From NCBI GenBank assembly GCA_024103495.1, contig JAGFIQ010000085.1, forward strand, positions 47,020 through 111,019: a stretch of 64,000 nt of DNA, in the 5' to 3' direction. This stretch comes from Aridibacter famidurans. Its GTDB lineage: Bacteria; Acidobacteriota; Blastocatellia; Pyrinomonadales; Pyrinomonadaceae. A program made the translations under genes and the position numbers. Below the pieces are notes generated by a model. It was not told where the DNA came from, did no database searches, and saw nothing but the letters and a program-made list of their open reading frames with translations. Shown one piece after another: positions 27,783-36,376 of the stretch; the stretch's first letter is position 1, and each line of letters begins with the position of its first letter.

Positions 27783-28879
27783 TTGCGCAAATCCTCGTAG
27801 ATGCCGCTCAGATGCTCCAGAAACGAATCAAATGAAAACCTGCTCTCGAGGGTTCTCACAGCTTCGGACCGCAGCCCGGAAAGATCGACCCCGGCGGTCA
27901 AAAGCGAAGACAAAGCGGAAGCAAACTCTTCTGCCGAGCCGGGAGGAAAAATGAACCCGTTCCGGCCGTGCTCGATAACAACAGAGTTTGCGCCGACATC
28001 CGTAACGACCGGCACGCATCCGGCGGCCATCGATTCAAGCAGGGACAGCGGAAGACCCTCGCCGTTTGACGGAAGGAAAAATATGTCAGCACCTGAATAC
28101 GCCTTCCAGATCTCCCTGGTATCGGCCACCCCGTGATGGCGGAACGAACCGCCAAGCACCGTTCGCATCCGCTCAACAAACTCGGCCTCGTCCGGTCCGG
28201 TGCCGTAACACTCGAACCTTAGCTCGGTCCCCTGCTTGCGAAGTATCTCAACCGTGTCGATCAGCGTTTCAAGACCCTTCGCCTTTTGAATCCTCCCGCA
28301 AAAGATGACTGACCTCGGAAAGGTCTCGGGCCCGCGATCGACACGGAAGTTGGTCCGGACAGCATTGGGGAGCACCGATACTCTCGCTTCAGGGCATAGT
28401 TCAAGTACCTTGTTCTCGTCGATGGAGCTGAGCACCAGAACGATGGAACATCTCCCAAGCATTCCGGCCGCGGTTCTCCGAAGGAATCCCCCGGGGATGC
28501 CCTCGTACAGAAGAGGCCCTCCGTGTATATGGACGATCGACGGCACGCCTGCGACTCTCGCGAGTCGTACCAGCGTGGAGTCTCTCAGAATCGCACTGCA
28601 CTGAAACGATGTGTTTATATGGACGAGATCGATCCGGCTAAAGACAAGCTTTGCAATGAAACGAAGCGGTAGGAAGATCTGCCGAAACACCCAGACCGGT
28701 CCGCTCCTTTCACCGTCTTTCCTTCCGGCTGTGAAATGATGAAAATCGGCTATGTCCGAGGCGACGATGTCTCGCACGAGTGTCGATATTCCGCTCACGT
28801 TCCTGCTGCTATCGAGGTTGGGAGACGTGATCAGTACCGAAGGTTTCACTCCCGCGGCGGTTTCTGTCGGACCGGTCAT
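27779..28879 (-). CDS. GT4-family glycosyltransferase
   Basis: 366 aa from ATG 28879; a frame 15 codons longer starts at 28924 but adds no family-like sequence. It is a two-domain GT-B enzyme. The N-terminal acceptor domain begins VLITSPNLDSSRNVSG. The donor domain carries VIFCGRIQKAKGLETLI, the E-x7-E region in FFLPSNGEGLPLSLLESMAAG, and PVVTDVGANSVVIEHGRNGF. It transfers a nucleotide-sugar residue to a lipid-linked glycan; donor and linkage cannot be read. Coupled to the WecG-like gene by 4-bp overlap, and divergent from the initiating transferase. Confidence 0.88.
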   Translation of the reverse strand: MTGPTETAAGVKPSVLITSPNLDSSRNVSGISTLVRDIVASDIADFHHFTAGRKDGERSGPVWVFRQIFLPLRFIAKLVFSRIDLVHINTSFQCSAILRDSTLVRLARVAGVPSIVHIHGGPLLYEGIPGGFLRRTAAGMLGRCSIVLVLSSIDENKVLELCPEARVSVLPNAVRTNFRVDRGPETFPRSVIFCGRIQKAKGLETLIDTVEILRKQGTELRFECYGTGPDEAEFVERMRTVLGGSFRHHGVADTREIWKAYSGADIFFLPSNGEGLPLSLLESMAAGCVPVVTDVGANSVVIEHGRNGFIFPPGSAEEFASALSSLLTAGVDLSGLRSEAVRTLESRFSFDSFLEHLSGIYEDLRK

Positions 28880-28996
28880 CGTGAAAGAATAGCATGGCAG
28901 GAGTACCGCGGTCTCACCGCTCATACCTGCTGATGCGAAGCTCTGCGAATTGGAGCATACTGGAGCCCGCTTTTCTGATGGAGAACAGGAATCCTG

Positions 28997-30553
28997 ATGG
29001 ACAAGAAGATCTCGGCAGATGAAGAAACGCCGGTCCTTGCACCGTTCGAACAGAAGGCCCCGTCGTGGGTGATGCCGTCGGTGAGAATCCTGATCGCAGG
29101 CACCGATATGGTCCTCGCATTCCTGTCGCTGAGCATCGCCTTTGGCCTGCGGGAAGGCTCCAGATGGATCGATACAGGATCGCTAGCGTTTTCGCGCGAG
29201 TTTTTGCCATATGCCTCGATCGCACTTTTGGCGATGCCGCTTCGCGCAGGAGCATGCTGGTATCACTCGCTCTATAGCTTAAGCGGAGCATTTTCGTATA
29301 TCTCGGAATTCCTGAAGGTTCAGAAGGCCACTCTCACCGGGTCACTTCTGCTGATCGCAGCTACCTTCCTGTTTCGCGGAGGTTTTGAATTCAGGGACTT
29401 CTCATATTCAAGGGGCGTCTTTCTCATCGATTTTGCGATCGCGGCCGGTGCTTATTCCGTGTTCCACCTGGGCCTTCGGATGTTCCAGTCGTTCTTCAGG
29501 CGGCGTGGCCTAAATCTAAAGCCCACACTTATCGTCGGAACAAACAAGGAGGCCGAAAGGACAGTTGAAGAGCTCCTGAAGAGGCCTGAACTCGGTTTTC
29601 GGATAGCCGGCGTCATTTCCACGCAGAAGGGCGGGGAGGTTCACGTGATCGATTCGGGAGCCGACAGGTCATTTCATCGCGCCAGGGTGATCGGCGGCCT
29701 CGAAGATCTCCCTCAGCTTATCAGGGAACTGCGAATCGAAGAGGTGATAATCACGGACGACAAGATCCCGGAAGAGTTCCTGTTCGAGACGATGCTGACG
29801 GGCGGCAGACACGGCAAGGTCGAGTTCAGATTTGCTCCTTCCCTCTTCAATTCCATTCCGCAGAAGACGAATGTCGACCAGATAGGCGTGCTTCCCGTGG
29901 TCACACTGTTCCGGGAGCCGTTCTCGGAGTCCGGCAGGCTTGTAAAGCGTGTTCTCGATATCGTGGTTGCGATGATCTCCATCATTGCACTGGCGCCTCT
30001 CTGGCTGTTGTCCGCGATTATGATCAAGCTCGACTCGCCCGGCCCGATTCTTTTCCGGCAAGAGCGTGTGGGAATGGACGGCCGCATCTTCGAGTGTCTG
30101 AAGTTTCGCACGATGAGGACGGGCTCGGACGATTCGATCCATAGGGAGAGCTATCAAAAGCACATAAAGGGCGGCGCCGGCGATGCTGCCGGTAAGCGCG
30201 GCAAAGTTGCCGACGACCCGAGGATCACAAGGGTGGGGGCATGGCTTCGCCGCTGGAGCATTGACGAGATCCCGCAGCTGTTCAATGTTCTGAAGGGCGA
30301 TATGAGCGTCGTGGGCCCCAGACCACCGATCCACTACGAAGTCCGGGAATACGACGTTTGGCACAGAAAGAGGCTGGACATCAAGCCGGGGATAACGGGA
30401 TTGTGGCAGGTTTCCGGACGAAACAATCTGATGTTCGAAGAGATGGTGAGACTGGACCTGTACTATATCGAGAACTGGTCGGTGTGGCTGGACCTGCGGA
30501 TCATGCTAATGACCTTGCCCGCCGTATTCAGAGGCGAGGGTGAAGAGCGGTAG
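28997..30553 (+). CDS. Polyprenyl glycosylphosphotransferase (WcaJ/WbaP-like initiating enzyme)
   Basis: 518 aa with AGGA 6 nt before the ATG. Four or five N-terminal helices and a CoA-binding-like central domain (PTLIVGTNKEAERTVEELL) precede the conserved C-terminal catalytic domain starting at KRVLDIVVAMISI. Signatures: SPGPILFRQERVGMDG, FECLKFRTM, DDPRITRVGAWLRRWSIDEIPQ, GDMSVVGPRPP and KPGITGLWQVSGR. Family role: transfer of a sugar-1-phosphate from a nucleotide sugar to undecaprenyl phosphate, the first step of exopolysaccharide or O-antigen assembly. It is divergent from the GT4/WecG/ligase series. Confidence 0.94.
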   Translation: MDKKISADEETPVLAPFEQKAPSWVMPSVRILIAGTDMVLAFLSLSIAFGLREGSRWIDTGSLAFSREFLPYASIALLAMPLRAGACWYHSLYSLSGAFSYISEFLKVQKATLTGSLLLIAATFLFRGGFEFRDFSYSRGVFLIDFAIAAGAYSVFHLGLRMFQSFFRRRGLNLKPTLIVGTNKEAERTVEELLKRPELGFRIAGVISTQKGGEVHVIDSGADRSFHRARVIGGLEDLPQLIRELRIEEVIITDDKIPEEFLFETMLTGGRHGKVEFRFAPSLFNSIPQKTNVDQIGVLPVVTLFREPFSESGRLVKRVLDIVVAMISIIALAPLWLLSAIMIKLDSPGPILFRQERVGMDGRIFECLKFRTMRTGSDDSIHRESYQKHIKGGAGDAAGKRGKVADDPRITRVGAWLRRWSIDEIPQLFNVLKGDMSVVGPRPPIHYEVREYDVWHRKRLDIKPGITGLWQVSGRNNLMFEEMVRLDLYYIENWSVWLDLRIMLMTLPAVFRGEGEER

Positions 30554-30649
30554 CGCGGGGGCATCTGTAAAGGACCGTCGGTAAGTCTTGCAGAAACCGT
30601 GAAGCTCCAGTCGCGGACGACATCGAGCGGACGGACGAAAGCGCCTAAA

Positions 30650-31789
30650 TCAGACCGACCGATCCGCTGGGCCGGGCGGCACGGAACCAAGCACTTCCCT
30701 GTAGAGGGCCTTTAGCTTCTCCAGATGTGCGCCGATCGTGAAATGCTCGATCGCATAAGCTCTCAGCTTGCGGCCCTGGTCACTCCGGAGCGCTTCGTCG
30801 CCAAGATACGTTTCGATCTGATCGGCAAGCCCTTCGGCGTCTCCCACCTCGAATACCCCGGCAAGCTCCCCGGCGCGAGTCACCTCAAGCAAAGGATCGA
30901 TCCCGGATACGATCATTGGCACGCCTTTGAGCATAGCCTCGGCAACGGCAATGCTCAATCCCTCCATTCGGGAGGAGTAAACGAACAGATCCACGTGATC
31001 CAGGATCGAACCCACGTCGTCCCTCGACCCGAGAAAAAACACGTCGTCTTCAAGCCCGTGCGAAGAGCAGAATTCCCTGCAAGCAAGGTATTCACGCTCA
31101 CCCGGGCCCGTATTGCTCCCGATGAAGAGGAATCCGAACCGGCCACCGTTTCTCCTGACGTGATCAAGGGCCCGGCAGACCGTGAGCTGGTCCTTGGTCC
31201 CGTCTCCGCGAAAGTTTGCGGTCATTGCCATTAACGGCACGTTATCTCCGATCTCCAGCTCTTCCCGGATCGAGCGACCGTCGCTTTCCAGCCTTCTCTC
31301 GTCGATCGCGTTCCATATGACCTCGAAGCCGCCGGCTCCGCTGATCTTCAGGTCCGTCGCGAGATAATCCAGCAGCGAGCGGCTGACGGCGATGTTCCTT
31401 TCCGCAAGACGCGCAGCGATCCGCGCACCGATGCGATTCTTCCAGCCGCTCGTAAAGCCGCCGTGCGAGTAGATAACCGGGACTCCCGTGCCCAACGCCG
31501 CGAGCCATAGATGAATGACCTCAACAGCCTGGAATCCGTGGACCGCGTCTATTTTCTCCCTGACCAGTGTTCTGCGGATCTGGAGTGCAAGAAACGGGTC
31601 GATCGGCAGTCTCCGCCGGCAAAAGCGATGGTCGATCCCGGAACCCTCCAAATCCTCCTTCAGATCTCCTTCGCCGCTTGCAAAGAGGATCGCGGCGAAG
31701 CCGTTCCGTTCCGCTGATCTGCAGACATCCAGGACGATCGTCTCGGTGCCGCCGCGATCAAGGGAGTCCAGGTGGTAGAGCACTTTCAT
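30650..31789 (-). CDS. GT4-family glycosyltransferase
   Basis: 379 aa. The start MKVLYHLDSLDRGGTETIVLD is the classic GT4 opening with a GGxE motif. The donor domain has FRGDGTKDQLTVCRAL, LFIGSNTGPGE and the catalytic/donor stretch YSSRMEGLSIAVAEAMLKGVPMI. A glycan-elongating transferase of the cluster; sugar specificity unknown. Its start overlaps the stop of the upstream GT4 gene by 4 bp and the two share the same general organisation, suggesting an old tandem duplication. It is convergent with the initiating transferase 96 bp away. Confidence 0.9.
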   Translation of the reverse strand: MKVLYHLDSLDRGGTETIVLDVCRSAERNGFAAILFASGEGDLKEDLEGSGIDHRFCRRRLPIDPFLALQIRRTLVREKIDAVHGFQAVEVIHLWLAALGTGVPVIYSHGGFTSGWKNRIGARIAARLAERNIAVSRSLLDYLATDLKISGAGGFEVIWNAIDERRLESDGRSIREELEIGDNVPLMAMTANFRGDGTKDQLTVCRALDHVRRNGGRFGFLFIGSNTGPGEREYLACREFCSSHGLEDDVFFLGSRDDVGSILDHVDLFVYSSRMEGLSIAVAEAMLKGVPMIVSGIDPLLEVTRAGELAGVFEVGDAEGLADQIETYLGDEALRSDQGRKLRAYAIEHFTIGAHLEKLKALYREVLGSVPPGPADRSV

Positions 31790-32889
31790 ACCAGAGACGA
31801 ATAAAGCGAGGAGAGCGACTCCAGATGACGCTCTATCGTGTAGCGGCGTTCGGCAATCTCGAATCCGCGGTCGGCGATCTCCTCCTGAAGCCGAGGCGAC
31901 TCGAGCAGTTCGATGAGCCTCTCGGCAAGACTTTCCGGGTCACCGGTCTTGAACAGGAGGCAGGTAGTTCCGTCTTCGGAGGTCTCCCTGTGGGCCGGAA
32001 TATCGGACAGTATGATCGGCTTCCGCTTCATCATCGCCTCGATGACTGCCAATGGATGCCCTTCGTGAAGCGAAGAATGGACAACGAAGTCAGCCGAGTC
32101 CAGTATGTCCGGAATATCCTGCCGGGACCCAACAAAATGAACGCTTTCATCCAGCCCGGAGTCCCGTACGATAGTTCTACACTCCTCGAAACACGAACGG
32201 GCATCCGCTGAATACGGGGAGCCCGCAAAAATGAACTGAATTTCGTTACCGTTTTCGGCTAACTTCTTTAGTGCGAGGCAGACCGTTTTCTGGTCCTTAA
32301 CGGGCGGCCTGAAAGTACTCACCATCACACCCACCGTTACATCTGACGGAATTCCCAGCTCTGATCGTATCGAATTTCCGGACGATACAAGCCTTCGCCG
32401 ATCGATCCCGTTGTAAATTACGTGCGTGTTAGGGATCGTCCTGAGCTCCGGAAGCTGTTGATAATAATCGAGCATAAATTTGGAACAGAACACGTTGGCA
32501 GCACAGAACCTCGATGAAGCATTAACACATTGTGTATCCCGCCTGCCCGGTTTGAATCCGTGATAAGTGAATACCGTCTTTGTTCCGGTCGCGAAAGCCG
32601 CGAGTACTGATACGAGCGCCTCTCTTGGCTGATTCGCGTGAACGATCGAGAAACGCCCTGATTTTATCGTCTTCCTCAACTCGCGAACCAAAGTCCACAC
32701 CCGCTGGTTTTCGGAAAATGGGATCAGCATCTCGACCCCGGTGTCGCGGAATTCCGGCTCCATCGTTCCTCCGTAAAATGAACAGAGCGTGATGTCCAGA
32801 CCGGCATCCACGGCATTGGCACAAACGTCGAGCGCAAGCATCTCTGCACCGCCTCTCTCCAGTTGGCTCATCAGATGGAGAATTCTCAT
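31786..32889 (-). CDS. GT4-family glycosyltransferase
   Basis: 367 aa from ATG 32889, which gives the expected MRILHLMSQLERGGAEMLALD opening (shown in part); the frame to 32985 adds 32 unrelated residues. GT-B fold with VFTYHGFKPG in the acceptor half and, in the donor half, FAGSPYSADARS, HFVGSRQDIPDIL and HSSLHEGHPLAVIEAMMKRK with the E-x7-E-type pair. Transfers a sugar during surface glycan synthesis. First gene of a two-gene minus-strand unit, coupled by ATGA to the next GT4. Confidence 0.9.
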   Translation of the reverse strand: MRILHLMSQLERGGAEMLALDVCANAVDAGLDITLCSFYGGTMEPEFRDTGVEMLIPFSENQRVWTLVRELRKTIKSGRFSIVHANQPREALVSVLAAFATGTKTVFTYHGFKPGRRDTQCVNASSRFCAANVFCSKFMLDYYQQLPELRTIPNTHVIYNGIDRRRLVSSGNSIRSELGIPSDVTVGVMVSTFRPPVKDQKTVCLALKKLAENGNEIQFIFAGSPYSADARSCFEECRTIVRDSGLDESVHFVGSRQDIPDILDSADFVVHSSLHEGHPLAVIEAMMKRKPIILSDIPAHRETSEDGTTCLLFKTGDPESLAERLIELLESPRLQEEIADRGFEIAERRYTIERHLESLSSLYSSLV

Positions 32890-33190
32890 TGAGTTTCCAG
32901 GAACCTCGTTTTGCCAGAACCAAGACAGCAAACTCTCACCGGGAGCCTCGTCACGCGCGCCACTGGCCGACAATGCGTGTGGCACATCCCATCCTGACTC
33001 CTCGCTCCGGTTTTCCGCGAGTATGAAGTATCCTCATAAAACGTTTTGCGACACGAGCTTTCAATGGGTTCTTGAAACGACCTGAGGAGCTTGTTCAGGT
33101 CCTGAAGTAATCAGGGAGCCAGCCTTCGGGCGAATGGGCCAAGGAAAGCTTTGGTTGCAAAAAGGAGCAAGTTCAGCCGATCGAAAGATA
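32890..33190. other. Divergent intergenic region
   Basis: 301 bases between the divergent GT4 and Wzm-like genes. It presumably holds promoters for both directions, but I could not pick convincing hexamers. No small gene or repeat is visible. Confidence 0.4.
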
Positions 33191-34009
33191 ATGTCATACG
33201 AGATTCGGATAAACGCCCGGGGAAAGAGCTTATTCCCAGACCTGAAGGAGATCTACGAATACCGGGAAGTATTGTCCCTCTTGATCTGGCGCGACATCAA
33301 GGTCAGATACAAACAGACGCTTCTCGGAATCGGCTGGGTGATCGTGCAGCCTCTGGCGTCCACTCTTATCCTTACGCTCATCTTCTCCAGATTCGCGCGT
33401 TTCGAATCCGAGACGACGCCATACGCACTGATCGCCCTCTGCGGCTTCACTTTCTGGACGTTCGTGAATCCGGCGGTACTTCAGGCCAGCAACAGTCTTG
33501 TTTATCACGAACAGCTTGTAACAAAGATATTCTTCCCCAGACTGATCGTGCCTTCGGCCTCGGTATTCGGCCTGCTCCCGGACATCCTGCTGACGATCCC
33601 TATGCTTGTTGCGGTAACGGCTTTCTTCGGTGTCGGGCTGGGCTGGCAGTTCCTGTTGATCGTTCCTGCCATCCTCCACGCGGTGATCGTCGCCCTGGGC
33701 GTCAGCACCGTCCTTTCGGCGCTGAACGTGCGATTTCGGGATGTGAAGTTCGTTATCCCGTTCCTGCTGCAGGTCTGGATGTTCCTCTCTCCGGTCTTTT
33801 ATCCTTCGGAATGGGTCCCGGATCAGTTCCGGGCGATCGTAGCCGTGAACCCCCTGACCGCAACGATCGATCTAGCGAGATTCGCATTGCTGGATTCCCC
33901 GATCGAACCGCTGCCGTTTTCGATCTCGATCGTTTCATCCATCGTGCTTCTTGTCGCAGCGCTCACTTTGTTCCGGGCTCTGGAAGATGACTTTGCCGAT
34001 CAGATCTAG
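33191..34009 (+). CDS. Polysaccharide ABC exporter permease (Wzm-like)
   Basis: 272 aa from ATG 33191 (MSYEIRINARG); an in-frame ATG at 33134 would add 19 residues. It has the ABC-2 permease layout: an amphipathic start (DLKEIYEYREVLSLLIWRDIKVRYKQTLLG), then six helices and the conserved SPVFYPSEWVP and NPLTATIDLAR motifs. Family role: with the next gene product, export of undecaprenyl-linked polysaccharide or another glycolipid across the inner membrane. The ATPase start is 35 bp downstream, so this is an operon. Confidence 0.92.
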   Translation: MSYEIRINARGKSLFPDLKEIYEYREVLSLLIWRDIKVRYKQTLLGIGWVIVQPLASTLILTLIFSRFARFESETTPYALIALCGFTFWTFVNPAVLQASNSLVYHEQLVTKIFFPRLIVPSASVFGLLPDILLTIPMLVAVTAFFGVGLGWQFLLIVPAILHAVIVALGVSTVLSALNVRFRDVKFVIPFLLQVWMFLSPVFYPSEWVPDQFRAIVAVNPLTATIDLARFALLDSPIEPLPFSISIVSSIVLLVAALTLFRALEDDFADQI

Positions 34010-34043
34010 CCGCCGGGAACGTCGATCGGGTGCCGCACTTTTT

Positions 34044-35285
34044 ATGAAGATAATCGAAGCAGTGGATGTATCCAAATCGTACCGGATCAGGCTCGGACCG
34101 TCGGCAACGACCGTGCGCGATCTGATCACGCTGCGCCTGGCCCGAGGGCGAACTCACACACGACGGATAAATGCGCTGGACTCGGTTTCGTTCAGTGTCG
34201 ACGAAGGAGAGGTCCTGGGGATAGTCGGCAACAACGGAGCCGGAAAATCTACATTGCTTAAGATCCTCTCACGGATCATCCTCCCGACTTCGGGAGAGGT
34301 CGTGCTCAGGGGACGTACGGGCAGCCTGCTCGAGGTCGGGACCGGATTTCACCGCGAACTTTCGGGACGCGAGAACATATACCTCAACGGGGCTATCCTC
34401 GGAATGAAGCGCTCGGAAATCCAGGAACGCTTCGACGAGATCGTAGCCTTTGCGGAAGTGGACGAATTCCTGGACACACCGATAAAGCACTACTCCAGCG
34501 GCATGTTCACCAGGCTCGCTTTCTCGGTCGCCGCTCATCTCGAACCGGAGATCCTGATCATCGACGAGGTCCTCGCCGTCGGGGACCTTGCTTTCCAGAG
34601 AAAATGTCTGCGTAAAATGCAAGACGTGAACAGGCACGGACGGACGATCCTGTTCGTCTCTCACAACATGCAGGCGATCTCGAGGATCTGCCGGCGGGCG
34701 ATCCTGCTGAACGACGGAAAGATAGTAGCCGACGGGGCTGCGGACGACGTGGTCGCGTCCTACCTGTCGACGATGCTTCAGACAACAAACCAGAAGACCT
34801 GGGCGGACACGTTGTCTGCGCCGGGGGACGATACCGTCAGGCTCAGAAGCGTGCGAGTGAGGAATGAGACCGGAGAGGTAAGTTCGGCGTTTGACATACG
34901 GAGGCCGATCCTGATCGAACTGGGGTACGAGGTCCTGAAGGACTGCGGACCGTTCTCGGCGGGTCTCGAACTGTACAACGAAGAGGGGATCTGTCTTTTT
35001 GTCTCAAACGACCTGAGCGGCGAATGGCGCCGCGTGCCGCGAAAGGCAGGACGCTACATCAGCACCGCACTGATCCCCGAGAACTTCCTTGCAGAGGGTA
35101 ATTTCTTCGTGTCTGCCACCGCAACCACTTTCGAACCGCTTCAGATACACTTTCACGAGCGCGACACCGCGGGATTCTCGGTTTCGGACAGCCTCGAAGG
35201 CGACTCGGCGAGAGGCGATCTGGCCGGCCACATGCACGGAGTCGTGCGTCCCATTCTCGAATGGGTGACACAGATGAGGGACTAA
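34044..35285 (+). CDS. Polysaccharide ABC exporter ATPase with C-terminal glycan-binding domain (Wzt-like)
   Basis: 413 aa from ATG 34044 (MKIIEAVDVSKSYRI); longer frames run into the permease gene. Nucleotide-binding domain with Walker A GNNGAGKST, Q-loop region, signature HYSSGM and Walker B ILIIDEVLAVGD, then H-loop SHNMQ. Residues ~260-400 form an extra beta-rich domain resembling Wzt_C, which in O9a-type systems binds the capped non-reducing end of the glycan. That suggests chain termination is read before export. It ends the polysaccharide cluster. Confidence 0.93.
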   Translation: MKIIEAVDVSKSYRIRLGPSATTVRDLITLRLARGRTHTRRINALDSVSFSVDEGEVLGIVGNNGAGKSTLLKILSRIILPTSGEVVLRGRTGSLLEVGTGFHRELSGRENIYLNGAILGMKRSEIQERFDEIVAFAEVDEFLDTPIKHYSSGMFTRLAFSVAAHLEPEILIIDEVLAVGDLAFQRKCLRKMQDVNRHGRTILFVSHNMQAISRICRRAILLNDGKIVADGAADDVVASYLSTMLQTTNQKTWADTLSAPGDDTVRLRSVRVRNETGEVSSAFDIRRPILIELGYEVLKDCGPFSAGLELYNEEGICLFVSNDLSGEWRRVPRKAGRYISTALIPENFLAEGNFFVSATATTFEPLQIHFHERDTAGFSVSDSLEGDSARGDLAGHMHGVVRPILEWVTQMRD

Positions 35286-35340
35286 GCGGGCGCTCTTGTA
35301 CGCACGCCTGCACCGCTCGCGGCTTACCGCTCACTCCCAC

Positions 35341-35399
35341 TTCTCACCGCTCGCCGCCTGGAACCTGGCACTTGGAACCTCGAACCTGGAACTTGGAAC
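35341..35399. repeat. GAACCTG-type heptamer array next to peptidase remnant
   Basis: Runs of CCTGGAA/CCTTGGAA-type heptamers ending at the stop codon of the M14 remnant. The intact M14 gene has the same kind of array directly after its stop (41333-41385), so the array was part of the duplicated segment. Confidence 0.75.
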
Positions 35400-35673
35400 T
35401 TACTGTCTCCCGTACGTGTCCGCCTGCGCAGAGCGTCGGAAGATCGCGTTGACCGTGTCCGGGACGACGGCGGGTGCCCGGTGATCGGGACCGGTCTTCG
35501 CCGTTACAAGCACGCCGGCCACCGCATCGGGCGAAGACACATCCGCCTCGATCAGGTCATTGAGCTGCTCTTCGCTCGTGATCAGCTTTCCGGGCGCTCT
35601 CGCAGCGGGTTCCGAAGGCTTACCTTCCGCCGCGGGCCTGCCGACTTTTGTCAGTTGTTGCTGCATTCTCCCT
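35400..35673 (-). pseudogene. Remnant of an M14 peptidase 3' end (internal deletion)
   Basis: Reading on the minus strand it gives AEGKPSEPAARAPGKLITSE, then DLIEADVSSPDAVAGVLVTA, DTVNAIFR and RSAQADTYGRQ. This is the C-terminus of the intact peptidase at 41386-44085 with 81 residues missing. The missing part lies exactly between two CGGAAGATCGCGTT repeats of the intact gene (41423-41436 and 41666-41679), here fused into one copy at 35437-35450. No start codon or catalytic region is present, so it is a decayed duplicate. Confidence 0.88.
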
Positions 35674-35713
35674 GCAAGCGGAACTGGCGGTCGCCGTGCT
35701 GATCAGGGACTGA
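35672..35713 (+). pseudogene. Remnant of a DUF3857-gene 3' end
   Basis: Thirteen codons reading LQAELAVAVLIRD then TGA, matching the last codons of the gene ending at 25171 (LEAEQAVVVLIRD) at most nucleotide positions. It is fused tail to tail with the M14 remnant; the junction shares a CCTG-AA microhomology. Short but convincing because the stop coincides. Confidence 0.65.
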
Positions 35714-35745
35714 GAGGTGCGATAGGTTCCAGCTTGTCGCCTGGC

Positions 35746-35763
35746 CCGCGGGCGTCCCCGCCC
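35746..35763. repeat. Single GCGGGCGTCCCCGCCCGC palindrome
   Basis: Solo copy of the palindrome that forms the core of the 58-bp tandem units at 8028-8201. Confidence 0.8.
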
Positions 35764-35879
35764 GCTTGCGCAAGTGCTGAGGCGAAAGTACTGAGCACCG
35801 TGCGAGTCTGTGTAAGAAGGAAGGGTAGGGAGTTCTCCGATCATATCTGAGCCCACAATCCAGAGAAAACGACCATCGA

Positions 35880-36060
35880 TTGCCTTTCCCGGCTGAAGCC
35901 GGGAGCAACTTATCGTCTTCATTGCGACGGAATGCGGCTGAACGGGAAAAGGAGGTTTACGGATCTGCTTTCCAGACATCTCGCTCCTATCGGCGCGATT
36001 TACGTTTCGGGCGCCTTTTTGCTATAAACATCAGGCGCCTGTAGCGTTGCCGGGACGCCG
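35880..36060. repeat. Half element plus ~150-bp paralogous flank
   Basis: GGCTGAAGCCGGGAGCAACTTATCG resembles the right half of the 140-bp palindromic elements. The following sequence (CTTTCCAGACATCTCGCTCC and GCGCCTTTTTGCTATAAAC words) parallels 41081-41235, which lies after copy B. Both are therefore copies of one longer unit, this one missing its left half. No gene. Confidence 0.65.
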
Positions 36061-36227
36061 TTTCAAGATCTTGGTCTCGGCTCTGTAGAAGCCAAATGTC
36101 TGAAGCCAAGCGGGAAGGGATCGAACCTGACAATCGGGAATGTTTCAGATCTTTGTCTCAGTCCCCAGCCCTTTCTTTCCGATCGTTCTACAGGCTTTGG
36201 ACTTTTCCGCGTATTAATTAATACAAC
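36061..36227. other. Intergenic DNA with CTCCGTAGGAGCC-like repeat
   Basis: CTCTGTAGAAGCCAAATGTCTGAAG (36082-36106, shown here only to name the motif family GGCTCCGTAGGAGCCAAATG) is a degenerate member of a repeat found also near 40825, 52708 and 52856. AT-rich DNA (ATTAATTAATAC) precedes the sigma-factor remnant. Confidence 0.55.
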
Positions 36228-36344
36228 GTTCCTCACCTGCGCTTACTCGGTGGCCTGAGCTTTAAAGAGATCGCACGCGCGCTCGGGGTATCCGTCATCG
36301 CCGTCAAGTGCGACTGGAGCTTCGCGAAGAGTTGGCTCCTGTAA
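36228..36344 (+). pseudogene. Remnant C-terminus of an ECF sigma factor
   Basis: The frame reads VPHLRLLGGLSFKEIARALG, then VSVIAVKCDWSFAKSWLL and TAA. It matches the region-4 helix-turn-helix and C-terminal end (FFGGLSxxEIAxxLGVSxxTVKRDWxxARAWL type) of ECF sigma factors that often precede serine/threonine kinase genes in Acidobacteria and Planctomycetes. An in-frame TAA at 36219-36221 and the absence of regions 1-3 show it is a 5'-truncated remnant. It overlaps the extended frame of the kinase gene. Confidence 0.8.
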
Positions 36345-36376
36345 GAGATGTCCAGCAAATTGAGACTTTCCGGCCT

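Noticed and set aside
36308..36376. Upstream GTG start for the kinase gene
   Set aside because: It lies within the sigma-factor remnant and adds 23 residues without family similarity; the ATG at 36377 fits the MGSDRFKRIEEIY-type start.
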